A DNA stretch of 64,000 bases from Njordibacter sp937773555 (GCF_047730085.1 NZ_CP159830.1:2418001-2482000); one strand, 5' to 3'. Positions 8,509 through 17,036 are shown, numbered from the stretch's first letter. Notes: generated from the sequence alone by a model not told the origin. A program made the numbers and translations.

Positions 8509-9111
8509 CTAACTAGGGGCCAAATCTAGGCTTAAGTGATAGTCTGGCTGGCCGTCAGCGTTATCAAAACACGCTAGGTGTAGGTGTGCTACGCCGCCAT
8601 AGGGCAAGTTTAAATTAAATAGCCCCTTGGGGGTCATATGCAACACAGAACCTAGAATTGCTCTAATTACCCCGCCATGGGTAACAATAAGCATGTGTTC
8701 ACATTTTTGCGTAATAGCTAATTTAACATGGTAGTGAAGCGCTTCCATAGCCCTTGTTTGCAGCTGCGAAACAGATTCGCCGTTGGGGGGCGAGCTTTCC
8801 ATTGGGTTGCTCCAAAACGCATTCACAGCCTCAGGCTGTGTGCTCCATATGTCACTGCGAGACTTGCCATCCCAGTCTCCAAACGACATTTCTTGGAAGC
8901 GTTCATCTAACTGTTCCTTGGGCTCAATTAACACTGCAAATTTTGCACACCGTTGTAACTGAGAACTCACAAGGTAATCTACTGGCAAAGAAAAACCAGC
9001 ATACGTTTGCTGCATTTGAGCTAAGCCGTGGTCGGTTAAGGCCACGTCTGTGTGGCCACGGTAAATGCCATCTTCAGTGGTTTTTCCATGGCGCAACAAA
9101 CTAATTTGCAT
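8509..9111 (-). CDS. cobC: Histidine phosphatase, alpha-ribazole phosphatase type
   Basis: The 200-residue protein is a phosphoglycerate-mutase-like histidine phosphatase with LLRHGKT near residues 5-11 (phosphoacceptor His8) and the second histidine in VTHGGV near 143-148. In this context it probably removes the phosphate from alpha-ribazole-5-phosphate before or after CobS acts. Assignment to CobC rests on position between cobT and cobS; by sequence alone it is a general family member. Spacing to neighbours is 10-17 bp, consistent with one transcript. Confidence 0.85.
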   Translation of the reverse strand: MQISLLRHGKTTEDGIYRGHTDVALTDHGLAQMQQTYAGFSLPVDYLVSSQLQRCAKFAVLIEPKEQLDERFQEMSFGDWDGKSRSDIWSTQPEAVNAFWSNPMESSPPNGESVSQLQTRAMEALHYHVKLAITQKCEHMLIVTHGGVIRAILGSVLHMTPKGLFNLNLPYGGVAHLHLACFDNADGQPDYHLSLDLAPS

Positions 9112-9127
9112 AACAGGTCTGCCCTAG

Positions 9128-10183
9128 TTAAGCCGACTTTTCAGAAACCGAAGCTTCTGCAAAGGTAGCCATTTCGTTATGAGTGACACAGGCACTCTTG
9201 AGTATAGACAAGGCCACACCAGCACCACTACCTTCGCCTAGCCGCATGCCTAAATCTAGGATAGTGTCTGCGCCTAATGAGGCCATCATAGTTTGGTGGC
9301 CTGGCTCTGCAGAGGCATGAGCGAAAAACATCCAATCAACGATTTGAGGTTGTATTTTAGCCGCCATAATAGCTGCCGAAGTCGTAATAAACCCATCCAC
9401 TAAAATGGCTATGCCCACTTGCGCTGCACGGATGTATGCACCTGTTAAAGCGGCAATTTCTAAACCACCCACATAACGCAATGCGTCCTCTGGGCTTGTC
9501 ATGGCTGCAGCATGTTTCGCCAATGCCGCTTCTATTACCTGGCCTTTGTGAGATACGCCTTGTGCATCTAAACCGGTGCCTGGGCCCACCAAACTTGCCA
9601 CACTCTGCTTTGTAGCCCACACAGCCAAAGCCGTGGCTGCTGAGGTATTGGCAATGCCCATGTCGCCGCCAATAAACAGCGTAACATTTTTGGCTGCTGC
9701 TCGATCTACTGCAGCCCTGCCAGCCGCCATTGCCTGGCTAAGCTGCGCCTGCGTCATTGCAGCTTGCTCAGAAAAATTAGAGGTGCCCTCCATAATAGTA
9801 TTGTCTATTACATGTTCCATGGCTGGCAAATTCACCACTGTGCCTAAATTCACCACTTCAAATTGGGCATTATTTTGCCGTGCTAAAGCACAGATAGCAG
9901 CCCCACCTCGGGAAAAATTCTTTACCATTTCTGCAGTAACTACCTGTGGAAAAGCAGACACCTTCTCCGCTGCTACACCATGGTCACCAGCAAAAACCAC
10001 CACTTGAGCTTTATCTACACTGGGCTTGCTAACCCCTTGCATAGCGCATAAACGCACTGCCATGGCTTCTAAACTGCCTAAAGATCCTAGCGGCTTGGTA
10101 AGCTGCCCTTGGCGGTCTAGGCCTTGTTCTTTGGCGTGACTATTAAGGGCGGCTAATGGGTTATAAATCCAATCAAGAGTCAT
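9128..10183 (-). CDS. cobT: Nicotinate-nucleotide-dimethylbenzimidazole phosphoribosyltransferase
   Basis: CobT transfers phosphoribose from nicotinate mononucleotide to 5,6-dimethylbenzimidazole, giving alpha-ribazole phosphate. Family marks in the 351-residue protein are LTKPLGSLGSLE at about residues 28-39, FAGDHGV near 65-71, and the C-terminal DLGMRLGEGSGA, where GEGSGA contains the catalytic glutamate. Length is normal. It sits between cobU and cobC with gaps of 16-18 bp. A CobT gene implies use or import of a lower ligand base; no bluB is in the window. Confidence 0.94.
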   Translation of the reverse strand: MTLDWIYNPLAALNSHAKEQGLDRQGQLTKPLGSLGSLEAMAVRLCAMQGVSKPSVDKAQVVVFAGDHGVAAEKVSAFPQVVTAEMVKNFSRGGAAICALARQNNAQFEVVNLGTVVNLPAMEHVIDNTIMEGTSNFSEQAAMTQAQLSQAMAAGRAAVDRAAAKNVTLFIGGDMGIANTSAATALAVWATKQSVASLVGPGTGLDAQGVSHKGQVIEAALAKHAAAMTSPEDALRYVGGLEIAALTGAYIRAAQVGIAILVDGFITTSAAIMAAKIQPQIVDWMFFAHASAEPGHQTMMASLGADTILDLGMRLGEGSGAGVALSILKSACVTHNEMATFAEASVSEKSA

Positions 10184-10201
10184 AGTGTGTGTTGCTTCTA
10201 G

Positions 10202-10753
10202 TTAATGTGAGGGTTTAGTTTTTAAATTTAATGGCAACCCAGCTACAGCCAAAGTTACCTCATCGCATACCTGTGCTAAGCGCTGATTCATCAGCCCCGA
10301 ATAATCTTGAAACTGGCGGCTTAGTTCACCCATAGGCACAATACCAGACCCCACTTCGTTACTGACCAAAATAAGGTGGTGGCGGGTATTGCTCACCTGA
10401 GTTACTAGCTGTTCTAGGGCCACATCGAGGCCAGCAGACGGGCCACAAAGATGGTTACTAAGCCATAGTGTTAGGCAATCTACCAGAACACAACAGGGCC
10501 GTTGATCTAGCTCCAGCAGAGTTTGACTTAGTGCCAGTGGTTCTTCAACTAAGCGCCAATGACTTGGCCTACGTTGTTTATGAATAGCCACTCTTTGCGC
10601 CATGCTGCCTTGTTCATGACTATGGCTCACTTGTGCAGTAGCCACATAAATCACCTCTAAGCCACTATTTATGGCGGCTTGCTCGGCTAGACCGCTTTTG
10701 CCTGATCGAGCACCACCTAAAAACAGCTGTCGCAATGCTACGGGAGACGTCAT
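10202..10753 (-). CDS. cobU: Adenosylcobinamide kinase / adenosylcobinamide-phosphate guanylyltransferase
   Basis: CobU (CobP) phosphorylates adenosylcobinamide and then guanylylates it, preparing it for CobS. The 183-residue protein has the P-loop GGARSGKSGLAE near residues 13-24 and a histidine in AIHKQRRPSHWR near 55-66, where the guanylylated histidine lies in the family. It starts the leftward cobU-cobT-cobC-cobS run. No cbiB or cobQ is present, so this cluster fits cobinamide salvage or late assembly. The 164-bp gap to cobO was checked for a cobalamin riboswitch and none was recognised. Confidence 0.93.
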   Translation of the reverse strand: MTSPVALRQLFLGGARSGKSGLAEQAAINSGLEVIYVATAQVSHSHEQGSMAQRVAIHKQRRPSHWRLVEEPLALSQTLLELDQRPCCVLVDCLTLWLSNHLCGPSAGLDVALEQLVTQVSNTRHHLILVSNEVGSGIVPMGELSRQFQDYSGLMNQRLAQVCDEVTLAVAGLPLNLKTKPSH

Positions 10754-10917
10754 GGTGAGGATCCGTGAAATTTAAGTCATTAATATGTGCCACAGTTTAT
10801 AGTGATCCCTTGGCCTTTAATACTTAAAAGCGACTCTGTTAAATCAATCTTACAATTTACGCCTTGTTCGCATGTGCACCTATGGGTAAAATGCCGCATA
10901 CATTAAGGAAAATTACT

Positions 10918-11523
10918 ATGAAAAAACCGGTTAATAGCGAAAAACACCAGCAACGTATGAGCAAAGTTAAAGAGCAAATCGACAAAAAGATTGCTCAAGC
11001 TGATAAAGAACAAGGCGTATCTGTGCTGCTTACAGGTAACGGTAAAGGCAAAAGCAGTTCTGCCTTTGGCATGCTGGCACGTAGCTTAGGCTATGGCCAT
11101 AATTGCGCCGTAGTACAGTTTATTAAAGGAGAGTGGGAATGTGGTGAAGAGCTATTTTTTAGCCAACTGCCTTTGGTTTCCTACCACGCTATGGGGGCTG
11201 GCTTTACTTGGGAAACCCAGAACCTAGAAAAAGATAAAGCGGCGGCTGAAAAGGCTTGGAGCTTGGCTGCAACGTTATTAGCTGACCCTAAAATTAATTT
11301 TTTAATGTTAGATGAACTCACCTACATGTTTACCCAAGGCTGGTTAGACCTCGAAAAAGTGACCCAAGCCATACTTGAACGGCCTGCTAACATGAACCTT
11401 GTTATTACAGGGCGGGGTGCGCCAGAAGGGTTAATTGCCGCCTGTGATACTGTAAGCGAAGTGAAAGACATTAAACACGCATTTAGAAATGGTATCAAAG
11501 CTCAGCGCGGTATTGAATTTTAA
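10918..11523 (+). CDS. cobO: Cob(I)yrinic acid a,c-diamide adenosyltransferase
   Basis: CobO/BtuR attaches the 5-deoxyadenosyl group of ATP to the reduced corrinoid cobalt. The 201-residue product contains the ATP loop GNGKGKSSS at about residues 40-48, the VQFIKG motif near 66-71, LMLDELTY around 127, and ITGRGAP near 162-168, all typical of the family. A frame start at 10864 is possible, but the ATG at 10918 has AAGGA about 8 bases upstream and begins MKKPV, so it is preferred. It is divergent from cobU and completes the salvage set. The downstream sigma gene overlaps or abuts its end. Confidence 0.93.
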   Translation: MKKPVNSEKHQQRMSKVKEQIDKKIAQADKEQGVSVLLTGNGKGKSSSAFGMLARSLGYGHNCAVVQFIKGEWECGEELFFSQLPLVSYHAMGAGFTWETQNLEKDKAAAEKAWSLAATLLADPKINFLMLDELTYMFTQGWLDLEKVTQAILERPANMNLVITGRGAPEGLIAACDTVSEVKDIKHAFRNGIKAQRGIEF

Positions 11524-12115
11524 AGTAAACGTTAACCTCAATCGATTGTTTTGGAACTTCCACATTAATACTGAACTTGAGCCACTGCTGGCACAAATAG
11601 CTAACCAGCACGAACCTAGCCTTAAGCGCTTATACCAACTCACTAATGCGAATCTATTTGCGCTTGCCTTACGTATATTACAACAAAGGGACTTAGCGGA
11701 AGATTGTTTGCAGTTGGCGTTTGTAAAGGTGTGGCACAATTCGCAACAATTTAATGCCACTAAAGCCAAACCGATCACTTGGCTTAACGCAATTGTGCGC
11801 AACCAAGCGTTAGATTTATTGCGTAAAAACAAACACCAAAAAATGCATGACACTAGCGATGAAACCCTAGCGCAGCTGGCGGACCAAAGCCCGAGCCAAG
11901 AAAAACAAGTTAGTCTGGCACAAGAACAACGGGCAATTCATACCTGTTTAGCACAACTAAAAGAGAACCAACGCCAGTGTTTACAGCTGGCTTATTTTGA
12001 CGGGTTAGCTCACCCTCAGGTGGCTGCCCAACTTAACCTGCCTTTGGGCAGTGTTAAAACTTGGATTAGGCGTGGGTTATTGGGATTAAGAGAATGTCTG
12101 ACACATATAATTTAA
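11489..12115 (+). CDS. ECF-like sigma-70 family RNA polymerase sigma factor
   Basis: The product (up to 208 residues) has sigma region 2 at about residues 48-115 (AEDCLQLAFVKVWHN and the following helix with RNQALDLLR) and region 4 near 150-200 with HPQVAAQLNLPLGSVKTWIRRG, the -35-recognising helix-turn-helix. The ATG at 11489 overlaps the cobO stop by 35 bp and gives an N-terminus unlike the family. A TTG at 11546 is an alternative start, so the true start is uncertain. It overlaps the anti-sigma gene by 22 bp, as coupled pairs do. The closest recalled type is the SigK/RskA kind; the inducing signal is unknown. Confidence 0.88.
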   Translation: MVSKLSAVLNFKVNVNLNRLFWNFHINTELEPLLAQIANQHEPSLKRLYQLTNANLFALALRILQQRDLAEDCLQLAFVKVWHNSQQFNATKAKPITWLNAIVRNQALDLLRKNKHQKMHDTSDETLAQLADQSPSQEKQVSLAQEQRAIHTCLAQLKENQRQCLQLAYFDGLAHPQVAAQLNLPLGSVKTWIRRGLLGLRECLTHII

Positions 12116-12870
12116 GCCAACTAGATGATATTGATTTAGCCGCTGCTGAATATGCCTTGGGTAGCCTTGATGCGCAGCAAAAGGCTGCATTTGAAGCCTT
12201 ATTGGCCGTTAGCCACGACACTCAAGTTAAGGTAGCCCAATGGCAGCAACACGTGCAAACAGGTTTACATGACTTTAAACCTGTGGCTGCACCTAAAACT
12301 CTATGGCCCCGCATTGCAGACCAACTAGGGCATCAACCCCCTTGGCAGCATTGGCTTAATAGTCTAAAACTTTGGCAAGCTGTTAGCGCTTCAGCTTTAG
12401 CTTTATCTTTAGTGATGGCATTATCACCATGGACTGGCATTGTGAGTATAGACCAGCAAAAGGTTAACCTATCAGCGCTACCCTACGCCTCACCAGATTT
12501 AAATTACGTCATGTACAATACTGATAATGACCCAGCCTGGATCATTAATGCCTCTATAGCGCAGCAGCACGTGTCTGTAGACACCATCGCACCAGACCTT
12601 TTAGGCGCCAGCGAAGTATGTGAGCTTTGGTTGATCGTCGATTCACAAGAGCCTATTTCACTTGGCATATTGCCTAAAAAAGGCCGCATACAGGTTACAT
12701 TAAATGAGCAAATTACTTCTTTACCAAGCTGGCAAAAGTTAATGCAAGAAGGCAAAGTTGTGATCAGTATTGAAGGTATTGAGGGTGCTAACAGTGGTTA
12801 TGACATGGGCCCAGTAGTGTCTGAAGGGCCATGGGTTAGGGCTGCGGCAGGGCCAATTATAAGTATTTAA
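12094..12870 (+). CDS. Anti-sigma factor, RskA-like, membrane anchored
   Basis: The 258-residue protein has a short cytoplasmic N-terminus with LAAAEYALGSLD near residues 15-26, the usual start of RskA/anti-sigma-K domains. One transmembrane helix at about 93-113 is followed by a periplasmic domain with WLIVDSQEPISLGILP, the conserved part of RskA. It should hold the adjacent sigma factor inactive at the inner membrane until a periplasmic signal. The start overlaps the sigma gene by 22 bp, supporting one operon and coupled translation. Confidence 0.85.
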   Translation: MSDTYNLSQLDDIDLAAAEYALGSLDAQQKAAFEALLAVSHDTQVKVAQWQQHVQTGLHDFKPVAAPKTLWPRIADQLGHQPPWQHWLNSLKLWQAVSASALALSLVMALSPWTGIVSIDQQKVNLSALPYASPDLNYVMYNTDNDPAWIINASIAQQHVSVDTIAPDLLGASEVCELWLIVDSQEPISLGILPKKGRIQVTLNEQITSLPSWQKLMQEGKVVISIEGIEGANSGYDMGPVVSEGPWVRAAAGPIISI

Positions 12871-12918
12871 ATTAGTGTTCAAACCACTACAGCAAACTGT
12901 ACTTTTTAGACATAAAAA

Positions 12919-12942
12919 ATGGCCTGAGTCACCCCAGGCCAT
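12919..12942. terminator. Hairpin after the anti-sigma gene, probable terminator
   Basis: ATGGCCTG (12919-12926) and CAGGCCAT (12935-12942) pair perfectly around an 8-base loop. On the + strand only AAAAT follows, so termination of the sigma operon by this stem would not use a good U-run. On the - strand the stem is followed by six T residues, but no leftward gene lies upstream of it. Best read as a stem that may end sigma/anti-sigma transcripts. Confidence 0.4.
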
Positions 12943-13112
12943 AAAATCGCCACTAATACTGTGGAAAGCAATGTCACTTTACCTACAGCTATTCAACCTG
13001 CCAAGTAAATGGCTTAGAATTCAGAATAGTTCCTAGGTTTTTTTAATACACTTACATTTATACGTTCATTTACACCTATACTTAGCTTCATAGCTATTTT
13101 GAGATTTATACC

Positions 13113-13628
13113 ATGACGATTGCACTATTTTTTGGTTCTACTACTGGCAACACAGAAGACATTGCCGACCAAATTCGTGACATCTTAGGTTCTGATAAAG
13201 TTGACATCTACAACGTAGCTGATGATTCTGTAAGTCTAATGCTAGAGTACGACACCGTTATTTGCGGCATTCCAACTTGGGACTATGGTGAGCTCCAAGC
13301 TGATTGGGAAGATATTTGGGACGAGATAGACGCGTTAGATCTAACAGGCATGCAAGTGGCTTTTTTTGGGTGTGGTGACCAAGTGGGTTACCCCGAATGG
13401 TACCAAGACGCTATGGGGCTATTACATGACAAATGCCTAGGCCTAGGCGCTACTGCCATTGGCTATTGGCCAACTGCTGGCTACGAGTTTGAAGTGTCTA
13501 AAGCCACTACTGCTGATGGTAGCCAATTTATAGGCTTAGCTGTAGACGAAGACGGCCAACACGAACTCACAGACCGGCGCGTTAATGCCTGGTGCCAGCA
13601 ACTATTAGAAGAAATAAATGAGGCCTAG
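13113..13628 (+). CDS. fldA: Flavodoxin
   Basis: The 171-residue protein is a long-chain flavodoxin. The FMN phosphate loop FFGSTTGNTEDIAD begins at about residue 6, and the two isoalloxazine-flanking regions are seen as IPTWDYGELQADW near 56-68 and FFGCGDQVGYPEWYQDA near 88-104. Flavodoxins carry electrons at low potential; bacterial forms often rise under iron limitation. Candidate substrates nearby include MetH/QueE-type reactions, but this is only inference. It precedes the CoA-transferase gene by 2 bp and may share its transcript. Confidence 0.95.
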   Translation: MTIALFFGSTTGNTEDIADQIRDILGSDKVDIYNVADDSVSLMLEYDTVICGIPTWDYGELQADWEDIWDEIDALDLTGMQVAFFGCGDQVGYPEWYQDAMGLLHDKCLGLGATAIGYWPTAGYEFEVSKATTADGSQFIGLAVDEDGQHELTDRRVNAWCQQLLEEINEA

Positions 13629-13630
13629 TT

Positions 13631-14836
13631 ATGCATTCTAGTGGGCCTTTATCAGGCTATCGGGTCATTGAACTAGGGCAGTTACTTGCAGGCCCCTTTG
13701 CAGGCTGCATGCTGGGTTATTTTGGTGCTGAAGTCATCAAAATTGAATCTCCACATGGGGGTGACCCCATACGAAATTGGCGGCAGATGAAAGATGGCAC
13801 CTCTTTGTGGTGGTATTCATTAGCTAGAAATAAAAAATCAGTCACTATAGATCTAAAAACAAAAGCGGGCATTGCCCTAGTTAAACAACTGATTAACTCT
13901 GCCGACATTGTGATTGAAAACTTTCGTCCAGGGGTGGTAGAAAACTGGGGTATTGGGCCTGATGAATTTAACCAATCAAACCCAAAGCTGGTTTATGCTC
14001 GCATCTCTGGCTATGGCCAAACAGGCCCCTATGCTAGCAAACCTGGCTTTGCCTCAGTGTGTGAAGGCATTAGCGGTTTTCGCTATGTAAACGGTCATCC
14101 AGAACAAGCACCAGTGAGGCCTAACCTTAGTATTGGCGACACCATTTCTGGCATTCACGCTGCACTAGGTATCTGTTTAGCGCTGCTTGAACAAAAAAAT
14201 AGTGGCACAGGCCAAGTAGTAGACGTGGCCTTGTACGAATCTATGTTTAATTTAATGGAAGCGGTCATCCCAGAATACGATGGTGCCAATGTTATTCGGC
14301 AACCCTCTGGCAGCACTGTTACTGGCATTGTGCCCACCAACACCTACCGCTGCTTAGACGGCAAGTATGTGGTGATTGGAGGTAATGGAGACTCTATATT
14401 TCAGCGATTAATGACCGCTGCTGGCTACCCAGAAATGGCTCAAGACCCCGCACTGTCATCTAATGCAGGCCGCGTAGAACATGAAGCCAAAATAGACCAG
14501 GCACTGAGCTCTTGGTGTGCAGAAAATGATTCTAGCTACATTTTGCATATTCTTGATATAAACAAGGTGCCAGGTGGGCCCATTTATAACGTAGAAGACA
14601 TGGTTAATGATGAGCACTTTAATGCCCGCGGGTTATTCGAAAACGTGCAAATTAATGGCGAAACATTAAAAATTCCTGCTATTTTACCAAAGCTCAACAA
14701 AACCCCAGGTGCCACACTCTGGCCCGGGCCAGAGCTCGGTAGCCACAATCACCAGGTGTTAAGTGAGTTATTGGGTTTGTCTGCTGTGCAGTTAGCGCAG
14801 CTTGCTAAAGATGGCGTTATAAACAAACCACATTAA
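13631..14836 (+). CDS. CaiB/BaiF CoA-transferase family protein (class III)
   Basis: The 401-residue protein matches class III CoA-transferases: LSGYRVIELGQLLAGPFAG at residues 7-25, GAEVIKIESPHGGDPIRNW, then VIENFRPGVVENWGI with YARISGYGQTGPY, the block before the catalytic aspartate region. These enzymes move CoA between acyl groups; the acyl pair is not predictable here. The start codon lies 2 bp after the flavodoxin stop, and the GAGG in that stop region supplies a ribosome site. The 3' end overlaps the convergent MFS gene by 45 bp. Confidence 0.88.
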   Translation: MHSSGPLSGYRVIELGQLLAGPFAGCMLGYFGAEVIKIESPHGGDPIRNWRQMKDGTSLWWYSLARNKKSVTIDLKTKAGIALVKQLINSADIVIENFRPGVVENWGIGPDEFNQSNPKLVYARISGYGQTGPYASKPGFASVCEGISGFRYVNGHPEQAPVRPNLSIGDTISGIHAALGICLALLEQKNSGTGQVVDVALYESMFNLMEAVIPEYDGANVIRQPSGSTVTGIVPTNTYRCLDGKYVVIGGNGDSIFQRLMTAAGYPEMAQDPALSSNAGRVEHEAKIDQALSSWCAENDSSYILHILDINKVPGGPIYNVEDMVNDEHFNARGLFENVQINGETLKIPAILPKLNKTPGATLWPGPELGSHNHQVLSELLGLSAVQLAQLAKDGVINKPH

Positions 14837-16000
14837 AGCTAATACCTGCAGCCCTAATGCCCAAAACCATGCAGTGGCATAGGCTGTTTGTGGGTATACA
14901 CCCATGGCATCTGCAGGCCATAAGTTAATCACTATACCTAAACCCCACTGGCACAAAAAAGCCACAACAAATACACACAGGTTTAGGCTGGTGTTAGTGC
15001 GCCCTACTAAGTCTTTAGGGACAGATTGAGACAAATAAGCGTACATAAGCACCCCAGAAGTACCAAAAAAGCCACTTAGCCCCCACCATAAATGATGCCA
15101 CTGGCTCCATTCATTTATAATTACCCATTGGCTTAGCATGTAAACTAGCATGCCTGAAACGCTGACCACATAGGCATTCACACCAAAGCGCTGTAGGCTT
15201 GCTGCAAGCCAGCCTAAAACAACAAACCCGGCAGTCATAGAAACAGCCATGGTAAGAATAATCTGCGCCGATTCTGTGTTAGATAATGCTAAATAGTCTC
15301 TCAACCAGTACCCAGACCACAAGCCAACAAAAGCGCCAAAAACACCCTGAGTTGCTACTGATATGGGCGCCATTTGGTAGAAGCTAGGGCTTTTAACCAC
15401 CTGCCATAGCTCTGCTAGTTGCTGCTTTAAACCCTGCCCATTAGAACTGATTTCATACTTAGGTACCAAGCTATAAACCAGCACGCTGGCCAAAACAGAG
15501 GCCACTGCCATACCCTGAAATAGCAGCCTCCAATCACCCCAGGTTAAAAACCATTGCACAGGCGTTGACGCCGAGATCACACCTAAGCCACCCGCCATTA
15601 ATTGCAAACCGTTTACTAAAGGCAGTTTTTCTGAAGGCAAAAGGTTGGCATAGGCGGTAAATGCAGCCATTAAACAGGCTGATACACCAATACCAATAAG
15701 CCCACGCCCTATTAGCAACCCTACAGCAGAATCTGCAGAGGCAAATACTAATGAACCCAGTGCTGCAATTAACAAAAGAGCGGCGCTAACTTTGCGGCTT
15801 TCATAACGGTCTAGCAATAACCCTAAGGGCAACTGACACAAAGCAAACGTTAATAAATAGGCACTACTCACCAAACCCATTTGATTAGCATTTAAACCAA
15901 ACTCTTGCACCAAATCTGGCGCAATAGCTACGTTTACAACACGGTACAAAAACGATAAAAAGTAACCAAAAGCAAAGGGCAAAAACAATTTAAACAACAT
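14792..16000 (-). CDS. MFS transporter
   Basis: The 402-residue protein has about 12 hydrophobic segments with the MFS loop 2-3 motif region around LPLGLLLDRYESRKVSAALL (residues 58-77) and a second copy-like turn after the central loop at about 190-205. It belongs to the major facilitator superfamily, but the substrate is not evident. I chose the ATG at 16000 because a GAGG lies 7-10 bases upstream; an in-frame start at 16036 would add 12 polar residues. It overlaps the convergent CoA-transferase gene by 45 bp at the 3' ends. Confidence 0.85.
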   Translation of the reverse strand: MLFKLFLPFAFGYFLSFLYRVVNVAIAPDLVQEFGLNANQMGLVSSAYLLTFALCQLPLGLLLDRYESRKVSAALLLIAALGSLVFASADSAVGLLIGRGLIGIGVSACLMAAFTAYANLLPSEKLPLVNGLQLMAGGLGVISASTPVQWFLTWGDWRLLFQGMAVASVLASVLVYSLVPKYEISSNGQGLKQQLAELWQVVKSPSFYQMAPISVATQGVFGAFVGLWSGYWLRDYLALSNTESAQIILTMAVSMTAGFVVLGWLAASLQRFGVNAYVVSVSGMLVYMLSQWVIINEWSQWHHLWWGLSGFFGTSGVLMYAYLSQSVPKDLVGRTNTSLNLCVFVVAFLCQWGLGIVINLWPADAMGVYPQTAYATAWFWALGLQVLALMWFVYNAIFSKLR

Positions 16001-16036
16001 AGGCCTACCTCTAGCAGAGACATTCACACACTGCAT

Positions 16037-16415
16037 ACATTAAGATATATCAAAAACTAAAAAAGCCCCTAAAATGAGGGGCTTGTAATGTAACACTTAA
16101 TTGAAATCTATCAAGCTTCTATTAAAAGATTAGTTTACATAAAAATCAATAAATGATTAACGAGTTAGTTGCATAACATAATGATTTTAGTAGAATAAAT
16201 ACACAACCAACACAATCTTAACTTTACAAAAAAAAGTAAATTTAAGCGCTACTTTACCTATCTAATAGCATTTATATTTACACTTTTAATGTAATGTATT
16301 TTTAAGATTCCATATAACAACTAACTGATTGGATTCATTATATGCGGATGGGCACCTTGTCCATGCTCATCTTTTTTGACCGTCATTAAAAACAAACAAC
16401 TATCTTGGCTATTTT
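16037..16415. other. AT-rich gap with a terminator and no clear gene
   Basis: This 379-bp stretch contains the hairpin at 16061-16083. The rest is strongly AT-rich. A 15-codon frame starting at the ATG of 16343 (MRMGTLSM...) has no known counterpart; it ends 33 bp before the small membrane frame, in another phase. No tRNA or structured RNA was recognised. Confidence 0.4.
16061..16083 (-). terminator. Rho-independent terminator (leftward)
   Basis: AAGCCCCT and AGGGGCTT pair over an AAAATG loop. On the - strand the stem is followed by TTTTTAGTTTTTG, a good U-run. It lies just upstream of the MFS start, so it insulates the MFS gene from any leftward transcript arising between 16084 and about 17050. 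Confidence 0.65.
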
Positions 16416-16625
16416 TTGATCCTGGTGTTTGCTTACACCACTTATAAACTATTTGGTTCTTCCGGCATTATCAACATCCTTTTTTGCAGTGCGATCTTGG
16501 CCTTAAGCGCATTGATGTTTGTTAAATTTAGGTATCACTTGTGGATTATTGGTAACAAAGAATTAATTGGCTTCAAAAAGTGGCTAAGATTGGTGCTTAA
16601 AAACATGTTAATACTTATCCCATAA
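16416..16625 (+). CDS. Small hypothetical membrane protein
   Basis: The frame encodes 69 residues with two hydrophobic stretches (about 1-8 and 15-39) and a basic tail rich in Lys and Trp. It has only a TTG start at 16416 and an in-frame stop 39 bp upstream, which makes the true start doubtful; the first membrane segment may be truncated. A bidirectional hairpin terminator follows the stop by 5 bp, which supports a real transcript. No family recognised. Confidence 0.35.
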   Translation: MILVFAYTTYKLFGSSGIINILFCSAILALSALMFVKFRYHLWIIGNKELIGFKKWLRLVLKNMLILIP

Positions 16626-16629
16626 AGCA

Positions 16630-16653
16630 AAAAGCCCACAAATGTGGCCTTTT
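16630..16653. terminator. Bidirectional terminator hairpin
   Basis: AAAAGCCCACA and TGTGGCCTTTT pair with one mismatch. T-runs follow on both strands (CCTTTT on +, TTTTT on -). It sits between the small rightward membrane frame and the leftward 45-aa frame and would end both. Confidence 0.6.
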
Positions 16654-16678
16654 AATTGATCTGTTTTAATATGAGTGG

Positions 16679-16816
16679 CTAGTAATCGAATTCTGATATT
16701 CCGTTGTCACCATTGTCCTTTCTAGCTTTGAAGATGGCCATTAATTCAATGAAGCAACCAATCACACAAAACCACGACCACACGGTGCCTGCGTGCACAT
16801 CTATAAAACGAACCAT
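16679..16816 (-). CDS. Small hypothetical protein, 45 aa, with one hydrophobic helix
   Basis: The ATG at 16816 (complement) opens a 45-codon frame: a short start MVRFIDVHAG, a hydrophobic helix at about residues 12-28 (VWSWFCVIGCFIELMAIF), then a charged Asp/Asn-rich tail to a TAG at 16679. The same frame extends upstream without a stop to about position 16865, beyond the ATG, into a G7 tract where it meets the 68-codon frame in another phase. It could be a small membrane protein or the 3' half of a frameshifted gene. Confidence 0.4.
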   Translation of the reverse strand: MVRFIDVHAGTVWSWFCVIGCFIELMAIFKARKDNGDNGISEFDY

Positions 16817-16829
16817 AGGGGTCACCAGA

Positions 16830-17036
16830 TTACGGATACTTATCTCCCCCCCTTTTTTGATTTAAAGCATTACTAAAGTAAGAAACGCTAAGCACTTCCC
16901 TCTCCAAGGTCCTATACCACTCATTTCTGTAGTTTAAGGGTTCTACCATCTCTGCCTTTGTAAAGTTATAGTGTGGATCTGCCAAAAAACCTCCCTGTGG
17001 ATTTAACTTCATGAGTGGCGGATACAAACCAACCAA
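16830..17036 (-). pseudogene. Possible frameshifted 5' part of a small gene
   Basis: A 68-codon frame with a TTG start is immediately preceded by a stop. The residues look like a normal soluble protein (for example EPLNYRNEWYRTLEREV near 32-48). It ends shortly after an A6-G7 run, while the neighbouring frame, shifted by one base, stays open past this run and continues into the 45-aa frame. One inserted or lost G would join the two into a single protein of about 120 residues. No homologue is recognised, so this may also be chance. Confidence 0.3.

Noticed and set aside
10754..10917. Cobalamin riboswitch between cobU and cobO
   Set aside because: Neither strand shows the B12-box sequence or the paired arms expected; similarity to GCCACTG is limited to a short GCCACA.
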